Origin: Jaltomata sinuosa
Taxonomy: Eukaryota > Streptophyta > Magnoliopsida > Solanales > Solanaceae
Length of the DNA: 64,000 nt
NCBI GenBank assembly: GCA_003996215.1
Contig: QJPP01007235.1
Coordinates: 372,001 to 436,000, forward strand
Reading direction: 5' to 3'
Shown here: piece after piece, positions 1-10,643 of the stretch
Position numbering within the stretch: position 1 is the stretch's first letter
Layout of the letters: each line of letters opens with the position of its first letter
Notes under the pieces: model-generated
Seen by the model: only the letters and a program-made list of their open reading frames with translations
Databases searched by the model: none
What the model was told of the DNA's origin: nothing
Translations under genes and position numbers: made by a program

Positions 1-269
1 ACAAATTATAAAATTTTGGTATATAATTAACACATAACCATACAAAATTCAATTTCTTTTCCTTGGTGATACAAGTAAAATTATCATGTCAATCAAACCT
101 TTAGTTGCAAAACAAAGAAAAAAATTAAGTGTTTAGGCAAAATAGCACCACCACCAACAACAACATTAATTCTCGATTTCTATTTACTCATGATCTGGTT
201 TTATCGATCTAATCACATATATAAGACATTTAAATTTTTAGAACATAAATTCATAGTAGAAAAAAATAC

Positions 270-309
270 CTGAACTTGAAGCTCGATTCATGTTATTTTT
301 CCCAGACAT
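270..309 (-). pseudogene. Orphan first exon of a gutted H2B-like gene copy
   Basis: On the minus strand an ATG at 309 opens 13 codons (MSGKNNMNRASSS) plus one base, ending in a GT donor. It is the same length and phase as the proposed first exon of the H2B-like gene at 6974-7013 and differs from it by a few substitutions. A TATA box lies upstream at 391-400, as in the intact copy. Downstream in transcription, 111-268 matches one unit of the repeat that fills the intron of the intact gene. Sequence 1-60 matches the flank at about 5336-5400, beyond the histone stop codon. The histone-fold exon that should lie between is absent. I read this as a duplicated copy that lost its main exon by deletion. 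Confidence 0.6.
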
Positions 310-888
310 TTTTTTTAACTTAGTTATTTTCAATTTTTTTATGTTGTTCTAGTTTACAATTGTGGTTTCAATTGTAACTAAGTACTTAAGTTTATATAAA
401 ACGTTATAAGCACTTTTTTTTCTTCCACTTGGACAAAAATATTTTATTTTTTTTAACTAAGAGAGACCCCACTTTCACTTTTTTTTCTTTTAAAAAAATT
501 TGTTACATTCTGCATGTTTTCTTAGTAGTGACACCCATGCGATAAAAACGTCCTTCCAAAATTCATAATGAGATTCTTCCTGAATTTGCTCTTAACTTTT
601 TACATATGCAAAGAAAACCCTTATATGAAACTCCTTTTTTGGATTTTCGGAGATTGATATTTGATATTCATTTTAGAATTTTTGATTGACGTTTTGTAAT
701 GCTTAGTAAAAGGGAAAAAATGCTCCATTAGGAACCTTTTCATTTTTAGAGATTCAACTCAAGACTTGTGGTTAAGATGGAAGGATCTCCTTAACGACGT
801 AATAACAAATAGCGAAGGGTGGTAATCAATTAAATATCTTTTGCCAAAAAATTATATATTGTGTATGTAGAAAATTATACTAAGGGTT

Positions 889-1316
889 TGTTCAATATGG
901 CGGAAGATGTTTTTCAAGGGAAATGCTTACTAGACAAATAAGTGAGTTTCTTACGTATTTTCTTGTATTCGATATGTAAACAAACAATATTATCTTAAAA
1001 ACATTTTATATATTTATACAAATATTACAAAAAATGGAGGTGAGGGTCGGAGGTGAGGGTCGGGGTAGGGGTGTGGGGTGGCGGGGATGGGGGATAGGAG
1101 TGGGGATGAGCTGATGAGGTGTGTTGGAGGGTGCGGAGAACACAATCAAATCAATGTAAAATGCAACTTGTGAAACTTATTTTCCCTACTTCCACTAGGA
1201 AAATCACTTTCTTCATTTTAAGAAATTTATTTTTTTATGGAGAAAATATTTTTCATAAATTATGACCAATCAAACATGAACAAAATATTTTCTTCCATAC
1301 CGAGCACACCCTAAAT
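889..1316. mobile_element. MITE-like dispersed repeat, copy 1
   Basis: The segment begins 'agggtttgttcaatatggcg' and ends in an imperfect inverted form near 'ccgagcacaccct'. It contains a G-rich stretch and 'gatgaggtgtgttggag'. Related copies lie at about 7560-7970 (inside block B) and about 33730-34105, outside the duplication, so it is a dispersed family. There is no coding capacity. The family is not recognised. Confidence 0.45.
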
Positions 1317-1558
1317 ATACACGTATATTTATATTAAATGTGAACACCTTTTGAAATTTCTAATTTTACAACTCAATCTCATCCATCTCATCATAACTCT
1401 CGATACGTCTGACAGTGCATACACCAAGTTTGGTTAGTTTAACTCCACGAGAATTTAGTGACAAAACAAGTGAGTCAGCTTTCTTTGTTTTGATCCTTTT
1501 AACTCCCCCCCACCCCACCCCCACCCCCACCCCAAACAAAAACAAAAAAAAATTATGA

Positions 1559-2950
1559 ACCATTATTGCTATAGCTTCTATATTTGTTTTTGAAATTTGA
1601 CGTTTTTTTTATGCTACTATATGCATTGATCAGTATGTGATGCTACTAGTATATATTTACATGGAGTGTAAAAGTTAATAGGTAGTGATTAATAAGCTTT
1701 TAAAAATGTTCATTACCTAGATTTGATATAACTTCGTATACAAATTAAGAACGACTCAGTAGTCAGTATGTGTGATTGAATGATTTGTATTATTTTCGTA
1801 CTATTTGAATTTAATGTATAAAATTAATTAAAGAATATCAATAGTATAAATTAAAATAATACGAGAGTAAAGATAACTTGAATATTAGTATGCGCGTGAT
1901 TATTAAACAATTAATCGGATAAATTAAATTATATCGAAAATAGACATAATTTTAAACTTAAGAGCGCGAGATAAAAATATCGATCACGTGGACCAACAAA
2001 GTAGGGTAGTAAAAAAAGATAAATTCGATATTGAAACTTATGAGGCCTGAAGTAGATTAACGTAAATGTGCAACCAAATCTTATAGTAATGTATTAGGAA
2101 ACCATTTTGATTGATATTCAATAATGATAAATTCTATACACCATATTAGATGTTAATTTAACTTTCGGAGAAACAATAACAATAACTTATTCAGCGTAAT
2201 TTCATAAGTAAGGTCTGGAAAGAGTAATATATGCATATATATATATATATATATATATAACCTTTATATCCGTTTGATAAAGAGGTTATTTTCAATAGAC
2301 CTCGTCTCAAAAAAAATAAGTTATAAACAAGCGAGTCAACTATTATACTACTACTCATGTAATATGACTCAATATAAGATACACATTTATGTAATTAATA
2401 AAGTCAAACACTTATACCCTTGATTATTAAACCATTATTGCTATAGCTTCTATATTTTTCTTAGAAATTTGTGTTTCTTGGTCATGTTTTTAAGAACATT
2501 TTTTATGCTAATATATATTGATCAGTATGTGATATATGCTACTATATTTACATGGAGTATAAAAGCTATTAATAAATAAGCATTTAAAAATGTTCATTTT
2601 CTAGATTTGATTTAACATCGTATACAAATTAAGAGCGATTCAATATGTGTAATTGAACGATTTGTATTATTTTTATACAATTTTAATGTAACATGTAAAA
2701 TTTCCGACAATATACGTTAAAATAGTACGGAAGTAAAAATAACTTGAAAATCAGTACGTGTGATCATAAAAAAGTCGACCGTACAATTAATTGTACGGAA
2801 ATAAACACAATTTTAAATTTAAGAGCACGGGATAAAGTTATTGATCATGTGGACCAGTGATAAAATAAGTTGAATTCGATATTAAAACTTATGAGACCCG
2901 AAGAAGATTAATGTAAATGTGCAACCAAATCCTATTATACTATATTGAAC
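1559..2950. repeat. Internal direct duplication in the spacer (1559-2110 and 2431-2950)
   Basis: Both segments open with 'aaccattattgctatagctt' and continue in register through the 'gatcagtatgtgatgctac', 'attaagagcgactcaatacg' and 'gatcacgtggacca' type landmarks. A third relative is at about 8379-9020. An (AT)n microsatellite sits between them at about 2231-2260, next to a decayed SINE-like piece at about 2170-2230. I see no gene here. Confidence 0.6.
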
Positions 2951-5335
2951 ATGTTTTCGAAGGATTCGATACAAGTACGATAATATTATTTATGAAGAGT
3001 CCGAACAATCATAGCTCGATTGTATATTTCCTTGACCAAGTAGCATTCTTTTCACAAGAAGAAGAAAGTGAGCTATTAGCATCATGCAACTAATTAATCT
3101 TCTGTCCAGGTTCAAACACAAGGAAATGATTAACATTCACATTTAATTCGAAGAATTAACCTAAATAGTCGTCCATCTAATTGATTAAACTAAAAATAGT
3201 CGGTAAATATATGTATAATCCATATATATAATATGTGTATGATTATGTATAATAAGCGTATAATATAATCTATGTAACTGGACTAGAATAAATAAATAGT
3301 AAATTTGTCCGACTATTCGGGTAAAGCTCCCTTTATTTATTAACACAGGTTGCCTACTAGTACACCACATAAGAGTTCTTAACAATGAAACTTAAAAGAT
3401 ACACAAAATAGTTTTAGTTTCCAAACATAAAAGCTTAAACTATACTCTTATTGATAATTAAATTACTACAAGATTGTAGCTATATATGAGCTTGAAATAA
3501 ATTTACTTAAACTAGCCCTATTTGCTCTATTACTAGTATTTAGGATGAAAATACAAAAAGTATCTAAGAAGCGCGCGTGTACATTTACTTGAAGTCTGAA
3601 GATAGCGTGTGATATCAATCGGTTTTAAATTATTTTTTTCCGTAAAATCTTAAATCAATTGGTCCATGCTCTATCTTCAAGCAAGAGTACACGCGCCCAT
3701 TTTTTTTTTTTTGTGCTCATATACACAATTTGAAAATTTAACTGTTGACACGAAGCAAGAATTTCGATCATATAAGTTAATAAAGTATGGAAAAGATTCT
3801 CGACTGTATAAGTTGGTTTAGTATGGATCTAAAATCAATTTAAAATATAAGTACATTATTAAGTTAATAAAGTACGGAAAAAATCTCGACCGTATAAGTT
3901 AATACAATATGAAAATAGAATCAATTTAAATATATATATCAATACGTTAATCTAATAAAGTACGTACGAAAAAGAAATTCGAACGTATACATTAATTAGA
4001 ACAGAATGAAATCAATTTAAATACCATTACGTTAAATCTAGAGTGTGGAAAGAAATCTTGACTATAAAAATTGATATTTTACGTACACAAATAAAATCAA
4101 TTTAAACATTAATACGCTAAATTAAAAAGGTTGATCGTACGAATTAACTAATACAGAAATAAACATAATTTAAATTTTTGTGGCGAGATGAAAAATATCA
4201 GCCATATATACAGATCAGTAATGTAGTAGGTTAATAAAGGAAAATATATTTGATATTAAAACTTAAAAGGTCAAACATATTAGGAGTAATATAAATGTGC
4301 AATCAATAATGTAATTAGGAAACTATTTTGATTCATACTCAAGAATTGAAGAGTTTTATGCTATAATTAGCTAGTGGTAATATATGAGTCTAACATTAAT
4401 TAAACACTATTATTGTAAATAATATTTTACACCATTAAGTTATTCAAAAAATAATTAGGTAAACTTTACTTAAATATGGATTTTGAAATCTTAAAAATGA
4501 GGCATGTTACTTGTTTAAATAGGTAAAAATAAGTTAATGATGTAAAAATTATTTAAATTACCCATGTATTTATTACTTAACTCATAATCTAATTTTACTT
4601 TGGTTATCTTTAATATTTTTACTGTTAATAATTTTCCTTTTTAATATTTTTATCATAGCTTGTTATGCTTACATTCCTTTTCTACCACATTCTGAAAGTC
4701 GAGAGTCTGTCGAAAATCATTTTTTTATTGACAAATTAAAAGTAACGATATAATCTACTTACACCCCATCCTTTTTCTTAAACTCCACTTGAAAAACTAT
4801 ACTAAATAAGTTATTATTATTGCATGTACTTAGTTTTCTCCGAAAGTTAATTTCTTTAAGATAGTCAAAGGCATCTTTCTTTCACAATTTGTCTTTTACC
4901 CTTTTTTGATGAATTAAGTAAACTCCAAAAATTTAATGTTTCTACTCTAACTTCTTGTTTAAGAGAAGTTTTTTTCTTGTGTTCTCATAAGAAAAGGACG
5001 AAAAAAAGAAACTGAAACAAAGACTTTATTTAGAATCCCAATAAGAAAAAAAAAATAGTTTCAAAAAAAAAAAAAACTGAAACCTAACTGCAGAAAACAA
5101 GAAACATGAGTGGTATTTCAAACCAAAAAAAGAAAAAGAAAGAAAGAAAAAAGCATGGCTTGAACATCAATATTGAGGTGATCACACCATTTTTATTTAT
5201 TGATGTTACAATTACAAAATCGTCAATTTTTTAGATGAAAAATACTTTTGGACGAATCGATCACACGATTTAATAATTTTGTTGATCATACAGAATTTAT
5301 TTACTCATGATCTAGTCTAGGGCAAAAAAGATGAA
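2951..5335. other. AT-rich intergenic spacer with degenerate tandem repeats
   Basis: No supportable gene was found. Within it, about 3770-4200 holds around five diverged units of roughly 80-90 bp, each with a 'taataaagtacggaaaaaat' type core followed by 'ctcgaccgtataagttaat' and 'atcaatttaaa'. The rest is AT-rich with homopolymer runs. Confidence 0.5.
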
Positions 5336-5555
5336 CAGATTATAAAAATTTGATATATGATAAAACGTCACACAACACTTACATAAAAAAGGTCAAAACA
5401 AGAACTACTTAAATTAAGAGAAATACAACTTACAAAAACTACAATTCATCATTCATGGACGTCGTTGATAAGATCCATCCATTTAACAATACCTTAGAAC
5501 GTCGTTGATCTTCATTAAAATACTACTACTAGTAGTACAAATTAAGTTTATTATT

Positions 5556-5924
5556 TCACTTAGTGGTCTTGGACTTGGACTCGGACTTGTTTTGTTCATC
5601 AAAATGAACGGTACCAAAACGAATTACAGCTTTTGCTCCTTCAGACATGGCATGTTTGTTTAGTTCACCAGGCAACACCATTTTCACAGCAGTATGAATC
5701 TCCATAGACGTTAAAGTAGCACGACGTCGAGCATTTTTCAACAACGTTGCTGCTTCAACAACAATTTTCTCAAACATGTCTTCCATGAAGTTGTCCATTA
5801 TAGTCATTGCTTTTGATGATATATCCATATCTGGATTCACTTGTTTCATAACCTTATATATATACCTCTCATACCCCAATTTCCCCCTCTTAGTAGTCTT
5901 ACTCTTTTTCTTGCCTTTGGTCAT
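5556..5924 (-). CDS. Histone H2B-like variant (histone-fold exon)
   Basis: Core nucleosomal histone of the H2B family, expected to pair with H2A in nuclear chromatin. From the ATG at 5924 it encodes 122 residues. The histone fold runs from about residue 17 ([20 protein letters not shown]) through [17 protein letters not shown] and [20 protein letters not shown] to [11 protein letters not shown] near residue 100. It is diverged: the N-tail is short and lysine-rich, the position matching the conserved ubiquitinated Lys is Arg102 (AVIRF), and the tail after it is an unusual acidic and basic extension ([16 protein letters not shown]). Typical plant H2Bs end soon after that Lys with TSS. An upstream exon at 6974-7013 splices in phase (acceptor AG just before base 5914). 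That gives a 132-residue two-exon model and is favoured by the TATA box at 7091-7100. Plant H2B genes are usually intronless. It could be a specialised, for example reproductive, variant or a relic under weak constraint. Confidence 0.88.
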   Translation of the reverse strand: MTKGKKKSKTTKRGKLGYERYIYKVMKQVNPDMDISSKAMTIMDNFMEDMFEKIVVEAATLLKNARRRATLTSMEIHTAVKMVLPGELNKHAMSEGAKAVIRFGTVHFDEQNKSESKSKTTK

Positions 5925-5969
5925 GCAAAAAAAATAAAAAAAATAAATATTAGTAGCCCAAAAAAACAA

Positions 5970-6960
5970 GAAAATTAAGTGGTTTAGGCTTCAAAGAAGA
6001 AAAACAACGATGAAAATCATAGTCATTTTTTTATTTTTATTTACTCGTGATCTAGTCTGATCGATCTAGCTAACTAATCACACACGAGACATTCAAGTTC
6101 ATAAAACATAAATTCATGGTAGAAAAAAAAAGTGGTTTAGGCCTTAACGAAGAGAAGAAGAAAAACAAGAACGAAAATCATAGTTATTTTTTATTTTTAT
6201 TTACTCACAATCTAGTTTAATCGATTTAGCTAGCTAATCAGACACGGGACATTCAAGAACATAAATTCATGGTAGAAAAAAAAGTGAAAAAAGTTAAGTG
6301 GTTTAAGCCTCAAAGAAGAGAAGAAGAAAAACAAGAACGAAAATCATAGTCAATTTTTTTTTTTACTTATAATCTAGTCTGATCGATCTGGCTAATTACA
6401 CACTAGACATTCAAGTTGTTAGAACATAAATTCATGGTAGAAAAAAAATGAAAAAAACTAAGTGGTTTAGGCCTCAAAGAAGAGTAGAAGAAAAACAACG
6501 ACGAAAATCATAGTTATTTTTTATTTTTATTTACTTATGATCTAGTCTGATCGATCTAGCTAGCTAATCACACACGAGACATTCAAGTTCTTAGAACATA
6601 AATTTATGGTAGAAAAAAAGTGAAAAAATTAAACCACTTTAGGCCTCAAAGAAGAGAAGAAGAAAAACAATGAAAATCATAGTTATTTTTTATTTTTACC
6701 TACTCATGATCTAGTCTGATCGATCTAGCTAGCTAATCACGCACAAGACATTCAAGTTCTTGGAACATAACATGGTAGAAAAAAAAGTGAAAAAATTAAG
6801 TGGTTTAAGCCTCAAAGAAGAGAAGAAGAAAAACAACAACGAAAACCATACTCATTTTTTATTTTTTTTTACTCACGATCTAGTCTTATCGATCTAGCTA
6901 GCTAATCAGACACGAGACATTTAATTTCTTAGAAGATAAATTCATCGTAGAAAAAGAGAA
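5970..6960. repeat. Six tandem repeat units of about 150-170 bp in the H2B-like intron
   Basis: Units start at roughly 5970, 6131, 6285, 6450, 6618 and 6787. Each contains 'agtggtttaggcctcaaag', an A/G run, 'gaaaatcatagt', a T-rich run, 'gatctagtctgatcgatcta', 'gacattcaagttcttagaac' and 'attcatggtagaaaaa'. The last unit runs into the first exon's donor. The duplicated block A has a single unit (about 111-268), so the array expanded after or independently of the block duplication. Confidence 0.85.
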
Positions 6961-6973
6961 GTGAAAAAATTAC

Positions 6974-7013
6974 CTGAACTCGAAGCTCGATTCATGGTGT
7001 TTTTTCGAGACAT
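6974..7013 (-). other. Probable first coding exon of the H2B-like gene
   Basis: ATG at 7013 opens MSRKNTMNRASSS plus one base, then a GT donor at 6973. Joining to base 5914 (acceptor AG, phase 1) reads straight into [12 protein letters not shown] of the histone ORF. The same 40-bp exon with the same phase is preserved at 270-309 in the duplicated block, and a TATA box lies 80-90 bp upstream. The joined model has 132 residues. The alternative is a start at the ATG at 5924 in the main exon. Confidence 0.6.
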
Positions 7014-7090
7014 TTTTTTTTAAAACTAATTAGTTATAGTACTTGTTTTGAGTTTAGTGTTGTGGTTCCAATTGTAGTTCACATAAGTAA

Positions 7091-7100
7091 GTTTATATAA
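7091..7100 (-). promoter_or_regulatory. TATA box of the H2B-like gene
   Basis: On the minus strand the sequence reads 'ttatataaac', 80-90 bp upstream of the first-exon ATG at 7013. It is conserved at 391-400 in the duplicate block, also upstream of an ATG exon. Confidence 0.55.
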
Positions 7101-7559
7101 ACTTTTGTAAACACTTAGCTTCTTTTTTCCACTTGGAGAAAAACAATTTTTTTTTAACTAGTAGAGACCCTACTTTCTCTTTTTTTTTTTTTTTTGTTGT
7201 TTTGCTTGTTCTTTAATTTGTTAAGTTCTGCATATTTAATTTTCTTAACAGTGTCACAGTGACATCTATGCAATAAAAACGTCTTTCCAAAAAATCATAA
7301 TGAGGTTCTTCTTGAATTTGCTCTAACTTTTTACATATGCAAGTTGGTGTCGGTATTCGCTTTGAAGTTCCAATTATTTTAATTTGCGTTGTGTAAAGCT
7401 TTTTAAAGGGGAAAATGCTCCTCCATTAAGAACTTTTTTCATTCTCAGAAATTGAACCCGAAATCTTTGGTTAGAGTGGAAGGATCCTATATATCAACGT
7501 GAAGGGTAGTCAGTCGAACACACTTCGCCAAAAAATTATATTGTGTATGTAAAAAATTA

Positions 7560-7970
7560 TACTAAGCATTTATTCGGTATAAAGGAAAATGTTTTTAGGA
7601 AAATAAATGGGTCGTCATTTTACTTATTTTTATTGTGTGTATGTAAACAAAAAATATTATACTATACTAGAGTCTAGAAGCATTTAATCTACACAAATAA
7701 TATAGCGGTGGGGGTGGAGGTGGGGGTGGTTAGGGAATGTGCCCGCTACGGAAATTGGGATAAAGATGATATGTGTTGGAGGATGGAGAGAATACAGTCA
7801 ATGTCAAATGCAATTTGTAGAACTTGTTTTTCCCTAATTTCACTAGGAAAGTCATTTCCTCATTTTCAAGAAACTTGTTTTCCTAAAGAAAATATTTTTC
7901 AAAATTATGACCAGCCAAACGTGAAAAGATTAAAAAATATTTTCCTCCAACATCAAACGCACCCTAAGTA
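7560..7970. mobile_element. MITE-like dispersed repeat, copy 2
   Basis: Homologous to 889-1316 and to about 33730-34105. It contains the G-rich segment and 'ttttccctaatttcactagg', and ends near 'caaacgcaccctaa'. It was carried along in block B. Confidence 0.45.
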
Positions 7971-8626
7971 TATGTATATGTGTATATTAAATCCTAAACA
8001 CCCACTACTCGATCTTAATTCAGAATAATTAGTTACAAAACAAGTGAGTCAACTTTCTTTGTTTTAATCTTTTTAACTCCCTCGGAAAAATAATAACATA
8101 CTCAGTGTAATTTCACAAGTCATGAGGTCTCGAAAGAATAAGATGTAAGCAGAGGATATACTTTTTCTCAATATTTATGGAATAGAGAGATTGTTTATAA
8201 TGGATCCGACTCAAAAGAAATAAGTATTTAACAAACAAATGATCGTGCAACATTGATTTTATTATATAAAACTTTCTTGAGTTATATAAATTACACTATT
8301 ACTCATGTAATATAACTCAATTTTGGATATAAACACTTTATGTATTTTAAGTCAAAGACTTATATCTTTGATTATGAAACCATTATTACTATAGCTTTTG
8401 AAATTTGTGTTTTTTGGTCATGTTTTTAAGAACATTTATTATGCTAATATATATTGATCACTATGTGATGCTAATATTTTTACATGGAATATAAAAGTTA
8501 TTAGTGAATAAGCATTTAAAAATGTTCATTCTCTAGGTTTAATTTTACATTCTATACAAATTAAGAGCGACTCAATACGTGTGATTGAATGATTTGTATT
8601 TTTCGTACAATTTTAACCTAGCGTGT

Positions 8627-8845
8627 AAAATTCTCGATAATATAAGTTAAAATAGTACTGTTTAATTTGTACGGTCAACTTTTTAATAATCACGCGTGTT
8701 GATTCTCGTGTTGTTTTTACTTCCGTACTATTTTAACCTATATTGTCGAGAATTTTACACGTTATGTTAAAATAGTAAGGAAATAGAAACAACTTGAGAA
8801 TCAGTACGCATGCTTATTAATAAGTTGACCGTACAAATTAAATAG
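8627..8845. repeat. Inverted duplication (long imperfect palindrome)
   Basis: The left arm 8661-8739 is the reverse complement, with mismatches, of 8764-8845: 'tttgtacggtcaacttttta' pairs with 'taagttgaccgtacaaa' in the right arm. 8627-8660 also pairs with 8727-8761. The related copies at about 1760-2000 and 2640-2900 carry the segment once in direct order, so the inversion is specific to this copy. Confidence 0.7.
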
Positions 8846-9379
8846 TATGGAAATATACACAATTTTAAATTTAAAAGCGCGAGATAAAAATATTGATCAC
8901 GTGAACTAATATGTAGTAGGGTAATAAAATATGACGAATTCGATATTAAAACTTAATGAGGGCCGATGCAAAATGATGTAAATGTGCAACCAAATCCTAT
9001 AATATTAGGAAACCATTTTGATTGATATTCAAGAATTGAAATTATAATCACTAAATTAAATAAACAAAATTTAGATACTAATTTAATAAAATCTAGGAGA
9101 ATATGTTACAAACAAACAAGTAAACTTTATTTTTTTTAGGAAAAATTATATAACACATCAATATTAGAGGCTTAATTACGCTTCATGCCTATAGTTTGAA
9201 TCAATTACGCTCCTTGCCAATTAGTCAAAACTATTGGTATAGAGCCTCTCCTTCTCCCATCTATACCTCTCTCTCCCTCTCCCTGATCCAATTCGATCAA
9301 ATGGCAGCCAAAGGGTGGCTTGATGCAAAATTGGCCATGCAAAAGTTGAACAAAAAAGCAGTAATATATTAAGTGTGAT

Positions 9380-9755
9380 TGAATCAGTTCTAAATGTATT
9401 CGTTGGCTTTTTAGTGTGATTGAATTAGTACTAATTTGTATTCGTTGACTTTTTGGTGTGATTGGATTAGTACTAATTTGAATTCGTTGATACAATTGAA
9501 TACAAATTGTATTTGTTGATACGAATCGTTGATACAAATGTTCATTGATATGAATTGTATTTTGTATTCGTTGATACAATTGAATACAAATTGTATTAGT
9601 TGATATGAATTGTATTTTGTATTCGTTGATACAATTGAATACAAATTGTATTTCGTTAATACGAATTATATTTGTATTCGTTGATATAATTGAATACAAA
9701 TTATATTTTATTGATACAAATTACAATTTGTATTCGTTGATACAATTGTATCCGG
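9380..9755. repeat. Short tandem/palindromic repeat array
   Basis: Repeated units of about 30-50 bp built from 'ttgtattcgttgatacaatt' and 'gaatacaaattgtatt', with internal symmetry. The minus-strand reading frames across it only translate the repeat (INEYK-type periods), so they are not annotated as genes. Confidence 0.75.
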
Positions 9756-10135
9756 AAAAAAAAGGAGGGGGGTGGGATGAAAATACAAAATACAAAAAGG
9801 AAGAAAGACAAAGAGAGAGATAACAATACAAAATACAACGAAGGAAAGAAAAAGTGAAAGAGAAAGGGAGAAAGACAAAGAACGAGAGAGAGAAGTGTGA
9901 AAATACAAAATACAAAGAGGGGGTAAAATATTAAATACAAAAAAAAAAAGAAAAAAGAAAAAAGTATTAAATACAAAGAAAAAAAAAAGAGAAAGAGATA
10001 GGAAACAGAAAGAAAAAAGAGAAAAAGAGAGAGAAAACAGAAAGAGAAAAGAGAGAGAAAGGCGAGAAGGAGAGAGAAACAAAATAGAAAAACTGAAAAA
10101 AAGAAAAAGAAAAAAAAAAGAGTGAGGCGAGAGAT
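9756..10135. repeat. Purine-rich tract
   Basis: The plus strand is dominated by A and G (for example 'gaaagagaaagggagaaag'), interrupted by a recurring 'aaatacaaaatacaaa'. The long minus-strand frames are Ser/Phe/Leu low-complexity translations. It directly adjoins the tandem array at 9380-9755. Confidence 0.75.
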
Positions 10136-10432
10136 TGAGGCTTTTTTATTTGTTTTTTTCTTTTTGCTTGGCATTCAAATAGTTGGTATGAATTGTAATT
10201 AGTAAAATGTTGGTATAAAAGCCCAATTAATTTCAATTGGGCTGGTATTTTTGAAATTTCCTCTTTTTTTTACTCCCATTATTCATTTTTGCTTGTCCAT
10301 GTTTAGCTTAGCACAACTCTTAAAAAATAATAAATAGAAGAGTAATTTTATTATATCACCCTTATTAATTATAAGTCATCTCAATGTTAGAAAATGAATA
10401 GTATTTAATAGCAAGAGTAAATTAGACAATAG

Positions 10433-10626
10433 TAACTGGTAAAGGGGAGCCTTGGAGTAACTGGTAAAGTTGCTGTCATGTGACCAGGAGGTCACGGGTT
10501 CAAGCCGTGGAAACAGCCCTTTGCAGAAATGTAAGGTGAGGCTGCGTACAATAGACCCTTGTGGTCCGGCCCTTCCCCGGACCCCGCACATAGCGGGAGC
10601 TTTAGTGCACCGGGCTGCCCTTTTTT
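10433..10626 (+). mobile_element. Au-type tRNA-derived SINE, full length with TSD
   Basis: A tRNA-related head carries an RNA polymerase III B-box-like 'gggttcaagcc' near 10496-10506. The body has 'tgaggctgcgtacaatag', 'ggcccttccccggaccccgc' and 'gcgggagctttagtgcaccg', ending 'ggctgcccttttttt'-like in a T run. This tail is characteristic of the plant Au SINE family. It is flanked by a perfect 17-bp duplication, 'agtaaattagacaatag', at 10416-10432 and 10627-10643. The head motif 'gtaactggtaaag' occurs twice near the 5' end. Confidence 0.85.
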
Positions 10627-10643
10627 AGTAAATTAGACAATAG

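Larger units (their letters stand above)
1..1560. repeat. Left block of a segmental duplication (block A)
   Basis: This block is a diverged direct copy of roughly 5336-8060 (block B). Matching landmarks in the same order are the 3' flank of the H2B-like gene, one intron repeat unit, the first exon, the TATA box (391-400 versus 7091-7100), a T-rich tract, a G-rich tract (about 1035-1100 versus 7705-7730), and the 'aacaagtgagtcagctttc' motif near 1465 versus 8040. Block A lacks the histone-fold exon and five of the six intron repeats. Confidence 0.75.

Noticed and set aside
1366..1563. 65-residue minus-strand frame with a Gly/Val run
   Set aside because: The run comes from a 'cccccaccccacccc' simple repeat in the duplicated spacer.
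9205..9699. 164-residue minus-strand frame (and overlapping 77-residue frame)
   Set aside because: It only translates the 'ttgtattcgttgata' tandem array into periodic Ile-Asn-Glu-Tyr-Lys units. There is no domain and no start context.
9701..10174. 157-residue minus-strand Ser/Phe/Leu-rich frame
   Set aside because: Low-complexity translation of the purine-rich tract. Alternative frames are equally open.
10433..10626. Possible tRNA gene because of the B-box-like 'gggttcaagcc'
   Set aside because: There is no cloverleaf. The sequence fits a tRNA-derived SINE with target duplication.
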